Shown: positions 1 through 6,853, counted from the first letter of the stretch. The stretch: 12,349 bases of DNA from Spirochaetia bacterium (GCA_021736505.1 JAIPFU010000036.1:1-12349), one strand, 5' to 3'. Made by a program: numbers and translations. The notes: generated by a model not told the origin, from the letters alone.

Positions 1-284
1 ATGTGCCGTCCAAGATATATGGTGATAATTTTATATGTATCCTTCTGTATGCTTAGAAGAATCGGCTTACGGCCTGATGAATTATAATTCTCATCTTTTC
101 CTGTTTCGGTTATTAAGTGATTCTGGATAAGAAAATTTGTAATATTAGTAATTGTTGCCTGTGTCAATCCGGTTATTTGGGATATCTCCTTTCTAGAAAT
201 AATTTCATGTTGCTGGATAGTTTTAAGTACCAAAGCCTGATTGTGAAGTTTTACCAATTTTGCATTGCTGCCTTTTTTCTGCAT
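1..284 (-). CDS. ROK-family transcriptional repressor (NagC/XylR type), N-terminal part, cut by window edge
   Basis: The first 94 codons are in the window and the gene runs off the left edge. Residues about 10-60 form a winged helix-turn-helix: VLKTIQQHEIISRKEIS, then ITGLTQATITNITNFL, then a wing ending in SSGRKPILLSI. This is the usual start of ROK repressors, whose C-terminal sugar-kinase-like domain binds a sugar or sugar phosphate; the visible end (YKIITIYLG) looks like the start of that domain. ATG at 284 is chosen because the frame closes with TAA five codons upstream. The ribosome site is weak (GGGA). The gene is clearly more AT-rich than the genes to its right and has its own promoter. 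The sugar sensed cannot be told from this part. ROK family is firm; the effector is unknown. Confidence 0.88.
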   Translation of the reverse strand, partial: MQKKGSNAKLVKLHNQALVLKTIQQHEIISRKEISQITGLTQATITNITNFLIQNHLITETGKDENYNSSGRKPILLSIQKDTYKIITIYLGRH

Positions 285-300
285 GTTCCCAATCCATTAT

Positions 301-319
301 TAATTAATTTATTTAATTA
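301..319. promoter_or_regulatory. Possible operator: TAATTAA-N5-TTAATTA at the ROK start site
   Basis: A perfect 7-bp inverted repeat (301-307 and 313-319) with a 5-bp centre touches the -10 box and covers the expected start site. AT-rich palindromes there are typical for NagC/Mlc-type repressors, so autoregulation is plausible. The region is so AT-rich that the repeat could be chance. Confidence 0.35.
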
Positions 320-346
320 TTATAAGTCATTATTTTCACCTGTCAA
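319..346 (-). promoter_or_regulatory. Sigma-70-type promoter of the ROK gene
   Basis: On the minus strand, TTGACA (346-341) and TATAAT (324-319) both match consensus exactly, with a 16-bp spacer. Transcription would start near 311-312, leaving a leader of about 28 nt before the ATG at 284. This is by far the best promoter match I found in the window. Confidence 0.8.
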
Positions 347-471
347 GCAAAAATTTTATAAATTGTTTATTATTTTATATAATACTCTCTTATTTTGTGT
401 ATATTACATGGTTTTGCTTTGTTTTTATTTATAAACGAACTATTAGTTAATATGTTTAATTAATTTAATGT

Positions 472-503
472 AAAAAAAAGGCTGGGCAGTTTCCCGCCCA
501 ACC
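472..503 (-). terminator. Intrinsic terminator at the end of the hydrogenase module
   Basis: Read on the minus strand, an 8-bp stem GGTTGGGC / GCCCAGCC (503-496 and 487-480, one G-T wobble) with an 8-nt loop is followed directly by eight T (479-472). There is no T-run on the other side, so it works for minus-strand transcription only. It is the first clear stop signal after the hydrogenase gene that ends at 847, and it separates the module from the ROK gene. Confidence 0.85.
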
Positions 504-846
504 AATCAGTCCCAAACCCCTGGCGTTTGTTTGCTGTAGGACTGAGGACTTGGATTATTTCAAACTTGATTTAAATTTTCCAATAATCATTTTCAAGTGT
601 ATCCGAAAAAGCTTGAACTGTGAAGAATACAAAGTCTTTTTATTTGGAAATCTCAAGTAAGCTTGTAAAAGGTATAAATACCTCAGGGCAAGCCCAGAGC
701 AAACCCTTGACCCCGGAGGCTTTGCCTCCTTACGCATCCTTTGCCGCCTTACGCATCCTTTTGCCTCTTTACGCATCCTTTGCCGCCCCTTGGGACGGGG
801 CATTTCTCCTTGCGTTACCGGCACTCACTCGGTAATGGAAACTTCT
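504..846. other. Intergenic stretch with a series of hairpins; no credible gene
   Basis: This 343-bp stretch between the hydrogenase stop and the terminator holds several inverted repeats: TCAGTCC/GGACTGA (506-512, 539-545) with CAAAC/GTTTG nested inside; CTCAGGGC/GCCCAGAG (682-689, 692-699, one mismatch); GGAGGC/GCCTCC (715-720, 724-729); GCCCC/GGGGC (785-789, 797-801); and TTACCG/CGGTAA (815-820, 830-835). All would be transcribed as the long 3' end of the hydrogenase mRNA. The one minus-strand open frame (555-824) starts at GTG and its Arg/Lys-rich part comes from the short tandem repeat, so I do not call it a gene. Confidence 0.6.
721..789. repeat. Short tandem repeat, 19-20 bp unit, about 3.5 copies
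   Basis: Units begin at 721, 740, 759 and 779: TTTGCCTCCTTACGCATCC, then the same with GCCGCC, then TTTTGCCTCTTTACGCATCC, then a partial TTTGCCGCCCC. The middle units differ by only a few bases. The first unit also forms the right arm of the hairpin at 715-729. On the minus strand the unit reads GGATGCGTAAGGAGGCAAA, which contains a ribosome-site-like GGAGG but has no gene behind it. Confidence 0.8.
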
Positions 847-2514
847 CTAGGCTTCCGCTCCTCTCGCTTCGTTTGGGAATAACTTGGGTTTCCGCGGCTT
901 TTTCATGCTGATACATCCCGGCCCACCTGAGCATCCCCCTTCACAAGCCATCACTTCCACAAGCTTTGTACCATTGGCTAGAGAACGCTTAAGCTTCTTC
1001 ATTTTTCTGATAGACGAGCTGTGCATACCGTTTATGGTTTCCGCTTTCAGCACTTCCGCCCCTTTCCAGAAATGACTCACCGCCGCTGCGACTCCCCCAG
1101 TCTCCGCAAAGCCCCGTCCGATTTTTTTCTGGTCAAGAGCTTTCTTCTGATCCATGACTTCCTGCTGATCAGAAAGATTCTTAGCCGCTGTTTCTCTGTT
1201 GATGCTTCCGCTCTGCATTTTGGCCGCCTGGCTGCGGCTAATGGTGTCCGCGGCACGACCTACCAGAGAATCAAGCTCAATGTCCCAGGCCATGAAAAAC
1301 GTTCCCAGTTCTTCAAAGGTGAGAACATAATCCACATGTTGGCTGCCCATGGCCTCCTTGCGTTTGGCTATACAGGGACCGATGAAGACCTGGCAGGCAT
1401 CAGGGTACTTTTGGGCAACTTTTCGGCTTATGAGCTCCATGGGAGAGGGCGTATGGGATATGTGCGGCTGCAGTTCTGGAAGATGTTTCACCACCGCCTC
1501 TGCGTAAGCCGGGCAGCAGGAAGTGGTGATAAATTTCACACCCGTCCCTTCCCGGGTTCTTTCCAGGACCTCATCCGACTCAAGCTGCGCCGTATCAGCA
1601 GCACCCTCTGCAACTTCAAAAACAGCAGTGAAACCGAGAATGTGCAAGGCCTCTATCACCTGCTCCGGACTACCGGGAAACTGGCTGACGAAGGAGGGTG
1701 CAAGCAGAGCAATGATAGGCTGATGGGTTTGCTTCAGCATCCCCGGCTCATCTTTTTCCCCTAAGTCCTGTTTTTCCAAGACTTGCTCTTTTAAGAGATA
1801 TTCTTTCAACGGAGTCCCTTGTGCTCCAAATGACTCCTTCAGCAATCGAGCAACCTGCATGATTTGGCTGCGCTCCACCACAGCTCCGAAGGGACAGGCC
1901 CGGGAACAGTGTCCGCAGCTGATGCAGCGGTCCTGGTCAATTGATGCTCGACCGCTTTCGTCTTTCTTAATCGCCCCCACAGGGCAAGCCTCTTCGCAAG
2001 GAACGGGAATATACTGAATCGCCTGGAAGGGACAGACGTTCAGACATTTTCCGCAGCCGATGCAGGCTTGCGTATCGATCTCCGCCCTCCCATTCACCAT
2101 TCTGATGGCAGAGCGAGGGCAATTCTCCTGGCAAGGCCTCGCCAGACAGCCTTGGCAGGCCCCGGAAACGCGGTAATGGCTGGGAGTACAGGCGCTGCAG
2201 GCCTCGCGAATCATGGTCAGCACTGGTTCGTCAGGAATGTGCCGTTTTCGCAGCACCTCCGCAGCATAGGAACTGAGACTCTTCACTTCATCATCCCGCT
2301 CCAGATCCACCCCCAGGAGCGTTAATATCCGACTCCTGAGCATCGCCCGATCGCGATAGATGCAGCAGCGCAGGGACTCCTTCTCCCGCGGAACCATACT
2401 CACCGGCAGCCCATCGATGAAGTCCATAATTTCGTCTCGAACATACATCCGAAGCAGCCGGGCAGACAGATCTCTCCGCAGATAGGTATAGCGATTTTTC
2501 GCCGCCAGCATCAT
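847..2514 (-). CDS. Monomeric [FeFe] hydrogenase with N-terminal ferredoxin-like clusters (probable catalytic enzyme)
   Basis: The 555-residue protein should interconvert H+ and H2 in the cytoplasm with ferredoxin-type electrons. Residues 1-105 are a leader with a CCIYRDRA segment. Cys pairs and [4Fe-4S] motifs follow: C106/C109, C120-C132, C151-C161 (CIGCGKCLNVCP), C173/C177 and C197-C207 (CISCGHCSRACP). The H-cluster domain has all three signatures: L1 TSCCP (331-335, both Cys kept), L2 GPCIAK (379-384, Gly where catalytic enzymes usually have Met) and L3 MACEGGC (522-528) with C534. Between L2 and L3, residues 437-466 are a low-complexity DQKKALDQKK insert. The ATG shares one base with the stop of the upstream [2Fe-2S] gene (TAATG) and has AGGAGG 8 nt upstream. 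From memory it resembles group B enzymes; the subgroup is not certain. Confidence 0.88.
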   Translation of the reverse strand: MMLAAKNRYTYLRRDLSARLLRMYVRDEIMDFIDGLPVSMVPREKESLRCCIYRDRAMLRSRILTLLGVDLERDDEVKSLSSYAAEVLRKRHIPDEPVLTMIREACSACTPSHYRVSGACQGCLARPCQENCPRSAIRMVNGRAEIDTQACIGCGKCLNVCPFQAIQYIPVPCEEACPVGAIKKDESGRASIDQDRCISCGHCSRACPFGAVVERSQIMQVARLLKESFGAQGTPLKEYLLKEQVLEKQDLGEKDEPGMLKQTHQPIIALLAPSFVSQFPGSPEQVIEALHILGFTAVFEVAEGAADTAQLESDEVLERTREGTGVKFITTSCCPAYAEAVVKHLPELQPHISHTPSPMELISRKVAQKYPDACQVFIGPCIAKRKEAMGSQHVDYVLTFEELGTFFMAWDIELDSLVGRAADTISRSQAAKMQSGSINRETAAKNLSDQQEVMDQKKALDQKKIGRGFAETGGVAAAVSHFWKGAEVLKAETINGMHSSSIRKMKKLKRSLANGTKLVEVMACEGGCSGGPGCISMKKPRKPKLFPNEARGAEA

Positions 2515-2825
2515 TACAGATCCTCCTCTGCATCAGCTACATCAGCACTCAGTCGGGATTCGTCCATCATTTTCAGAATCGTCTCCAAGTAGTCCTTCAG
2601 CAGTTCCGGCGTCATTCCTCCGATAATTTTGCCGTTCACCGTGACATACGGCGGGTTGTTCCAGTCTGTCCCCCGGCAGCGTCCCGTACAGGGGACCGCA
2701 CTTAAGCGTATACCTTCAAGCAGACGCCGGGAAAGATACGCTTCTGTATCCAACAGATCCGCCGCTCCCATGACCCAGCAGGCAGTTCCTGCACAAATTT
2801 CAAGATCAATTTTCTTTTCGGACAT
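2514..2825 (-). CDS. Thioredoxin-like [2Fe-2S] ferredoxin (NuoE/HydC type), second copy
   Basis: A 103-residue protein with the four ligands of a thioredoxin-fold [2Fe-2S] protein: C11 and C16 (CAGTAC) and C46 and C50 (CTGRC). It should pass electrons to or from the hydrogenase directly downstream, with which it overlaps by one base (TAATG), a sign of coupled translation. The open frame continues 14 codons further up, to 2867, but ATG 2825 has a good ribosome site (AGGGAGG, 6 nt before the start) and begins MSEKKIDLEIC like its paralogue at 6415-6714. The acidic end (DVADAEEDL) is extra. Cysteine spacing nearly equals that of the paralogue. It is usually a partner of a NuoF-type flavoprotein, which is not present here. 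Confidence 0.88.
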   Translation of the reverse strand: MSEKKIDLEICAGTACWVMGAADLLDTEAYLSRRLLEGIRLSAVPCTGRCRGTDWNNPPYVTVNGKIIGGMTPELLKDYLETILKMMDESRLSADVADAEEDL

Positions 2826-3028
2826 TTTCAGCCTCCCTATTCTCCAGTCCCGCCGCAGCGAAACCATAGTAAACTAATGCTGTGTTATGCTGATGCCGTA
2901 CGGCTGCGTTTCGGCTGCTGTCCCAAGCTGGTCGTAATGCTCAGGGTGCGCAGTATTCCCGAAGCCTCCCAAGAGGAGCCCCGACATTCCTTGCGTTTTT
3001 TTGCTGCGGTACTCCCGGAAGTGACAGC
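2826..3028. other. 203-bp gap inside the hydrogenase module; no gene seen
   Basis: This separates the phosphatase stop from the second [2Fe-2S] gene. It holds the perfect 10-bp palindrome GCCGTACGGC (2895-2904) beside the motif ATGCTGATGCCG (2888-2899), which recurs inverted near 9953-9964. I see no hairpin followed by a T-run and no convincing -35/-10 pair, so I cannot say whether the last two genes have their own promoter. Confidence 0.45.
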
Positions 3029-4222
3029 CTAGAGGTACTCCAGACTTGTCTCTTTCAGGTAATTCCGCTCCAGGGCATCCCGAATCCTCTTAACGATGGT
3101 CCGGCGGATGCCGATTTCCACGGGGACGTTGGGGTCCTGGTGGGCGTCGTTAATCTTGGTGCCCACGATAAAGTGGACCCGGTCGCTGTTCAGGAGCATA
3201 TCCGCCAGTTTGGCCGCACCATTGTCCGGAAGATCCCCTGCGGGAAGCCGCTGTTCCAGGATGTTTGCCGTTTCGATGAGGGTCAGCATGCCCTCGGTGA
3301 TGAGATCCACCCCTTCAGCTCGGGATGTGGGGGGAACTTTAGTGCTCCTGTCATGCAGGTTGACCCGCACTTCGCAGCCGCTGCGGCTTCCGTAAATCTG
3401 AGCGGTGGTTCCGCCGCTGATGATTTTTTTCCCCGGGAAATCGGCAATCTTTTTCACCAAAAGGGCATCCTTCCGGGGGTCCATAGGAGGTCCAGTGGCG
3501 ACCACCGTCCGCCGGGGCTTACGTACATACATCACTGCACAGGTGATATCGTCCTTGGGAGCGTAGCGGTCGATGCTGTAGGCCTGACGACAGATGAACT
3601 GGGCCAAATCCGCCGAAGAGATATGGGGATTCCGCTGAATCTCGCGGCTGATAAACTTTTTCGCCCCCTCATGACGCCACCCGAGGGGAAAGAAGGGTGT
3701 CCCCATCCCAGCTTGAGTTACCCCGTCAGTAAAGAGCACCAGGCGGTCGCCGGGCTTGAGGCTGATCTCTGCGCAGCTGAGCTGCTCCTCCTTGAAGGCC
3801 GCCGCACGATTGAGGGTGAACTGCTCCTTGCCGAAGGAGAGCAGTTCATCGTTCCGGAACAGCATAGCCGCTGGATTATCGTACTCGACGAGACGCGCCC
3901 GTATGTCATCATCATGTCCCAAATTTATGCTTGCCAAGGAGAAGGTGGAGTAACTGATTTTCCGTTCCCGGCACACGGGAAGGGTATTCATGATAATTTC
4001 AGCTGAGTGCAGCAGGTTCATGGGGCTGAAAGAGAGTTTCTGAGCCATATGAGCGGTGAGATTCGCCAGAACGTTGGCTTTAACGCCGCTGCCGAGACCA
4101 TCCGAGAGGGTGCAGACAATTTTCCCCTGGTCATCATCCCGGGAGAGCAGAAACACATCGCCGGCAATTTTCTGTTTGTCCTTGCAGATATTTGCGTAGT
4201 CAATATCGAGAAACCAGTTCAT
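3029..4222 (-). CDS. SpoIIE-family PP2C-type serine/threonine phosphatase linked to sensory hydrogenase
   Basis: The 397-residue protein has the metal-binding PP2C/SpoIIE motifs in order: GDVF (D22), SDGLGSG (D41), FTDGVTQAG (D166) and DDIT (D224/D225). It should be a cytoplasmic Mn/Mg-dependent phosphoprotein phosphatase. Residues about 240-397 form a second, non-PP2C region with GGTTAQIYG and the conserved-looking block EGVDLITEGMLTL; I cannot name it, but from memory the same extension occurs in phosphatases beside hydS genes in clostridia. ATG 4222 is chosen because AAGGAGGG lies 8 nt before it; the frame could start at 4255 but with no ribosome site. It lies 72 nt after hydS, so it is probably co-transcribed. 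The target phosphoprotein is not in the window. Confidence 0.85.
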   Translation of the reverse strand: MNWFLDIDYANICKDKQKIAGDVFLLSRDDDQGKIVCTLSDGLGSGVKANVLANLTAHMAQKLSFSPMNLLHSAEIIMNTLPVCRERKISYSTFSLASINLGHDDDIRARLVEYDNPAAMLFRNDELLSFGKEQFTLNRAAAFKEEQLSCAEISLKPGDRLVLFTDGVTQAGMGTPFFPLGWRHEGAKKFISREIQRNPHISSADLAQFICRQAYSIDRYAPKDDITCAVMYVRKPRRTVVATGPPMDPRKDALLVKKIADFPGKKIISGGTTAQIYGSRSGCEVRVNLHDRSTKVPPTSRAEGVDLITEGMLTLIETANILEQRLPAGDLPDNGAAKLADMLLNSDRVHFIVGTKINDAHQDPNVPVEIGIRRTIVKRIRDALERNYLKETSLEYL

Positions 4223-4294
4223 CCTCTGTCCCTCCTTAGAATTCTCCCGTATCATAGCTCCGAAAACTGAAAACTGATTCAGCCTCCCTTAAGC

Positions 4295-6418
4295 TTAACC
4301 CTCACGATATACAGAGGCTCCGGCAGCAGCATCAGCTTTCCTTCTGCTCTCCTCTTTGGATTCCCTGGGGTTCTGACCAGAACTGCGGCTGTGCGGCACC
4401 TGAAACGTCTCTATCATGGAGTTGAGTATAATTTCCGTCTCCGCAGCATTCTCCCCCAGCAGGGAGGCGATCTGCTGAACACTTTCCAGGTTCTTCTTGA
4501 TCACCGATTCTGCCTTGCGAATCACGGTTTCCCGTTTTACTGTGGGAAAGGTGATATCCTGCATAATGACACCGGCCAAGCGTCCGGGTTCTATCTCAAA
4601 AAAGGTTGCTTTAACAAAAAGGGAGCCGTTATCGAGCTCCACCCGCTCCTCAGAGAAGCGTCGGCTTCCCGAGAGTATCTGATCGAAGCTGTCTGCCATG
4701 TCGATGAAATTTTCCACAGGCAGCCCGGCAACCCGGGAGAGCACTTTTTTGTCCGCTTCATAGCCCAGATCGGCAAACATTTTCAGAAAGAGGGCGTTGC
4801 AGTCCACAATTTTTTTTCGGCTGTCAACGATCACCACCCCCATGGGGATGGTGCGGAGCAGCACATCCACTTTCCGCTGGGCCATTTTGCGCATGTGGGT
4901 AACACACATCTCCTTTTCCGCCATACCGAGGATATAGGCCGCTGCAAAGTCCCGGCAGGAGTTGTAGCCGCAGCCCCCACAGTTAAGCATATCTTTGCTG
5001 CTGTTTTTGCCGAGCTCACGCATCACCTTTTCCAGCTGATCATCGGAGACATCATCGCCCAGAGTTTTTTCCGGGAGCTGATCCGGACCATCAGGGGTGA
5101 TTCGCATCATTCTGGGAATATCATCTTTCAGGGCAATTTTCGTCAGGGCTTCTTCGGGCTCCCCTGCTTGAGCTGCGGTTTTCATCCCACTCTGATGCTC
5201 CGCCAGCCTATCATCCTCCAGCCGAGCCTCCAACCGATGCTCCAGCCGAGGCTCCTCAAGGTGTTGCCCCTCAAAGTGATAATCCTCAAGCTTTTTTTTC
5301 ACCAGCCGGTTTCCCTCTAGTCGATGTCGGACGAATTCCAGGGCGGCGGCTTTTTTCTGCACCAGAGATGCCGCCGCACTGCAGCCTGAACCGTTGATAC
5401 AGCCCCCTTCACAAGCCAGCAGCTCCACGAATTTCGGGCCTTCCGGCAGTCTTCCTGACGCGCCTGAAGCGCTTGGAGGGCATGATGCATCCCACCTGTT
5501 CATCAAGCTCTGCGGCGCTCCCGGCATATCCCGCTGAAGCCGCTCTTTCTGCTCCTGCATGAAGGAGAGAACATGCCCAGGCCCTGAAATATCCACCAGC
5601 TCGCCATGGAACCGCTCTTTTCCACCTTCCAGGGTTGCAATCATTCCGCCTTCCACAGCATATACCGCCGCATCCTCCGCTTCCGGGATAAAAAACCCCT
5701 CCTGCGGTACGGGTACAGAGGAAGGCAGAGGGACAGAGGTTCCGTCATCAAGAAAAATCCCCTCACTGCGCATCCATGCTTCCAGTTCTCGGTAGGTCAG
5801 CACTGCATCAATCTCATTCGGGCGACGGTCGGATTCCAGTTTTTTCGCTATGCACGGGCCGATGAAGACCACGGCGATATCATCACCATGCTGATCCCGG
5901 AGGTGGGCTGCATGGGCTCGCAGGGGTGAGGGCAGCGGAGCCAGCTGATGCATGAGGGAGGGATAATATTTGGCCGTAATTTCTATAATCACAGGGCAGG
6001 CGGTGGAGAACATACTGCCGCCCTGCAGATGCCCCTCTTTCAGCAGTTCATCCGTCCAGGCTGAAACGTGGCGGGCACCCACAGCTGTCTCCCTAATGCC
6101 GTCAAACCCCAGGCGATTCAGGGCGGAAATGAGCTGCTGTTCACGTCCGGCGTACTCCGAAGTGTAGGAAGGCGCCAGGGAGACAAAAACTCGTTTCTCT
6201 GATGCCGTCAGCGCTTTCACGTGGGAGACGTCGTTTCGTATTTTTTTAGCCTTAGCCGGACAGACATCTACACAGCGGCCGCAGAAAATGCAGAGGGTAT
6301 GATCCACGACTGCACTGCCGTTCTCCACCCGAATAGCCTTTACTGGGCAGCTTCTGACGCATTTATAGCAGTCCCTGCACTCTGTTCTTTCTGTATAAAT
6401 TGGATACTGCTTCATCAT
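4295..6418 (-). CDS. hydS: Sensory [FeFe] hydrogenase with Fe-S and PAS domains (HydS type)
   Basis: The 707-residue protein has two [4Fe-4S] motifs at C14-C24 and C43-C53, an H-cluster domain, a linker, a further Fe-S domain (C480-x2-C483-x4-C488-x16-C505, CGGCGYNSC, as in RnfB) and a PAS domain at about 517-620. A helical tail follows (VIRKAESVIKKNLESVQQIA onward). The H-cluster signatures are L1 STACP (138-142), L2 GPCIAK (187-192) and L3 ACEGGC (335-340) with C346. L1 keeps the ligand Cys141 but has Ala140 in place of the proton-transfer Cys; the same change is known in the Thermotoga sensory enzyme HydS. The role is therefore probably H2/redox sensing, with the PAS domain and tail signalling to the phosphatase encoded next. 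Residues 363-406 are an RLE-rich charged linker. The start overlaps the upstream gene by 4 nt (ATGA), with AAGGAG just ahead. Confidence 0.88.
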   Translation of the reverse strand: MMKQYPIYTERTECRDCYKCVRSCPVKAIRVENGSAVVDHTLCIFCGRCVDVCPAKAKKIRNDVSHVKALTASEKRVFVSLAPSYTSEYAGREQQLISALNRLGFDGIRETAVGARHVSAWTDELLKEGHLQGGSMFSTACPVIIEITAKYYPSLMHQLAPLPSPLRAHAAHLRDQHGDDIAVVFIGPCIAKKLESDRRPNEIDAVLTYRELEAWMRSEGIFLDDGTSVPLPSSVPVPQEGFFIPEAEDAAVYAVEGGMIATLEGGKERFHGELVDISGPGHVLSFMQEQKERLQRDMPGAPQSLMNRWDASCPPSASGASGRLPEGPKFVELLACEGGCINGSGCSAAASLVQKKAAALEFVRHRLEGNRLVKKKLEDYHFEGQHLEEPRLEHRLEARLEDDRLAEHQSGMKTAAQAGEPEEALTKIALKDDIPRMMRITPDGPDQLPEKTLGDDVSDDQLEKVMRELGKNSSKDMLNCGGCGYNSCRDFAAAYILGMAEKEMCVTHMRKMAQRKVDVLLRTIPMGVVIVDSRKKIVDCNALFLKMFADLGYEADKKVLSRVAGLPVENFIDMADSFDQILSGSRRFSEERVELDNGSLFVKATFFEIEPGRLAGVIMQDITFPTVKRETVIRKAESVIKKNLESVQQIASLLGENAAETEIILNSMIETFQVPHSRSSGQNPRESKEESRRKADAAAGASVYREG
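5216..5263. repeat. 12-bp tandem repeat inside the hydS linker
   Basis: Units of CTCCAGCCGAGG type lie at 5216, 5228 and 5240, with a weaker fourth at 5252. The unit is a multiple of three and stays in frame, giving the repeated Arg-Leu-Glu segments of the linker between the H-cluster and Fe-S domains. This is in-frame expansion of a flexible or coiled linker rather than a mobile sequence. Confidence 0.7.
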
Positions 6419-6714
6419 GCTTCTCCTTTGCTCTTTGCCAACTCCTCTTTCTGCTTCTGCTTAAGCGCTGCTTCTTCAATTCGACGCTTCACTATCGACT
6501 CAAGTTGATCACAATCTGGAGTTCTGAAGGTCTCTCCATCCATCCGCATAACTGGCCCATCGGCGCATTTCCCCATGCAGAGATGCCCCCGAAGATCGAT
6601 GCTATCCTCCCAGCACTTTTCCTGTATAAGCTCTTCAAGTTGCTCCAGGGCTGCGGAGTTTCCGCGAGCGTAACAGGAGCTTCCCAGGCACATTTCAATT
6701 TCAATCTTTTCCAT
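6415..6714 (-). CDS. Thioredoxin-like [2Fe-2S] ferredoxin, first copy, coupled to hydS
   Basis: A 99-residue protein with ligands C9 and C14 (CLGSSC) and C46 and C50 (CMGKC), the pattern of NuoE/HydC thioredoxin-like [2Fe-2S] proteins. It probably supplies electrons to, or docks on, the sensory hydrogenase whose start codon it overlaps by 4 nt (ATGA). The C-terminus (about 76-99) is a highly charged helix rich in Lys and Glu. ATG 6714 has GGGAG about 8 nt upstream. It is first in the five-gene module and lies 139 bp after adhE. It is a paralogue of the gene at 2514-2825, with almost the same cysteine spacing. Confidence 0.88.
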   Translation of the reverse strand: MEKIEIEMCLGSSCYARGNSAALEQLEELIQEKCWEDSIDLRGHLCMGKCADGPVMRMDGETFRTPDCDQLESIVKRRIEEAALKQKQKEELAKSKGEA

Positions 6715-6758
6715 GAGACTTCTCCCTTATTAATCCCTAATTAAGGAACACAAGCTGC

Positions 6759-6850
6759 AAAAAATGGGCTGCCGCGGCACCGGCGCTGCTGCAAAGGAGG
6801 AAGCAGTAACATTGCCGGCCCGCAGCTCAGCTGCACTGGTCAGTTCAGTG
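6759..6850 (-). terminator. Hairpins after adhE, the last with a T-run: weak terminator or attenuator
   Basis: Just after the adhE stop lie CACTG/CAGTG (6834-6838, 6846-6850) and GCAGCT/AGCTGC (6822-6827, 6829-6834). On the minus strand a GC-rich imperfect hairpin (about 6782-6766, GGTGCC...GGCAGCC) is then followed by six T (6764-6759). The last stem has a bulge and a short loop, so it is a poor terminator and read-through into the hydrogenase module is likely. I see no good promoter between it and the next gene. Confidence 0.35.
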
Positions 6851-6853
6851 GCT

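Noticed and set aside
117..434. Plus-strand frame of 105 codons in the AT-rich left end
   Set aside because: It lies antisense to the ROK gene and its promoter. Its Phe/Leu/Tyr-rich product is what AT-rich DNA gives by chance.
506..545. Riboswitch or known structured RNA next to the terminator
   Set aside because: The stem-loops lie downstream of a stop codon, not ahead of a gene, and I recognise no conserved riboswitch core.
721..789. CRISPR array
   Set aside because: Units are 19-20 bp and directly adjacent, with no spacers; this is a plain tandem repeat.
555..824. Minus-strand frame of 89 codons with RMRKEAK repeats
   Set aside because: It starts at GTG without a usable ribosome site, and its repeated part comes from the 19-bp DNA repeat, followed by unrelated sequence. 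Better seen as untranslated 3' region.
4391..5320. 309-codon plus-strand frame opposite hydS
   Set aside because: Shadow of hydS; composition rich in His/Phe, with no domain or start signals.
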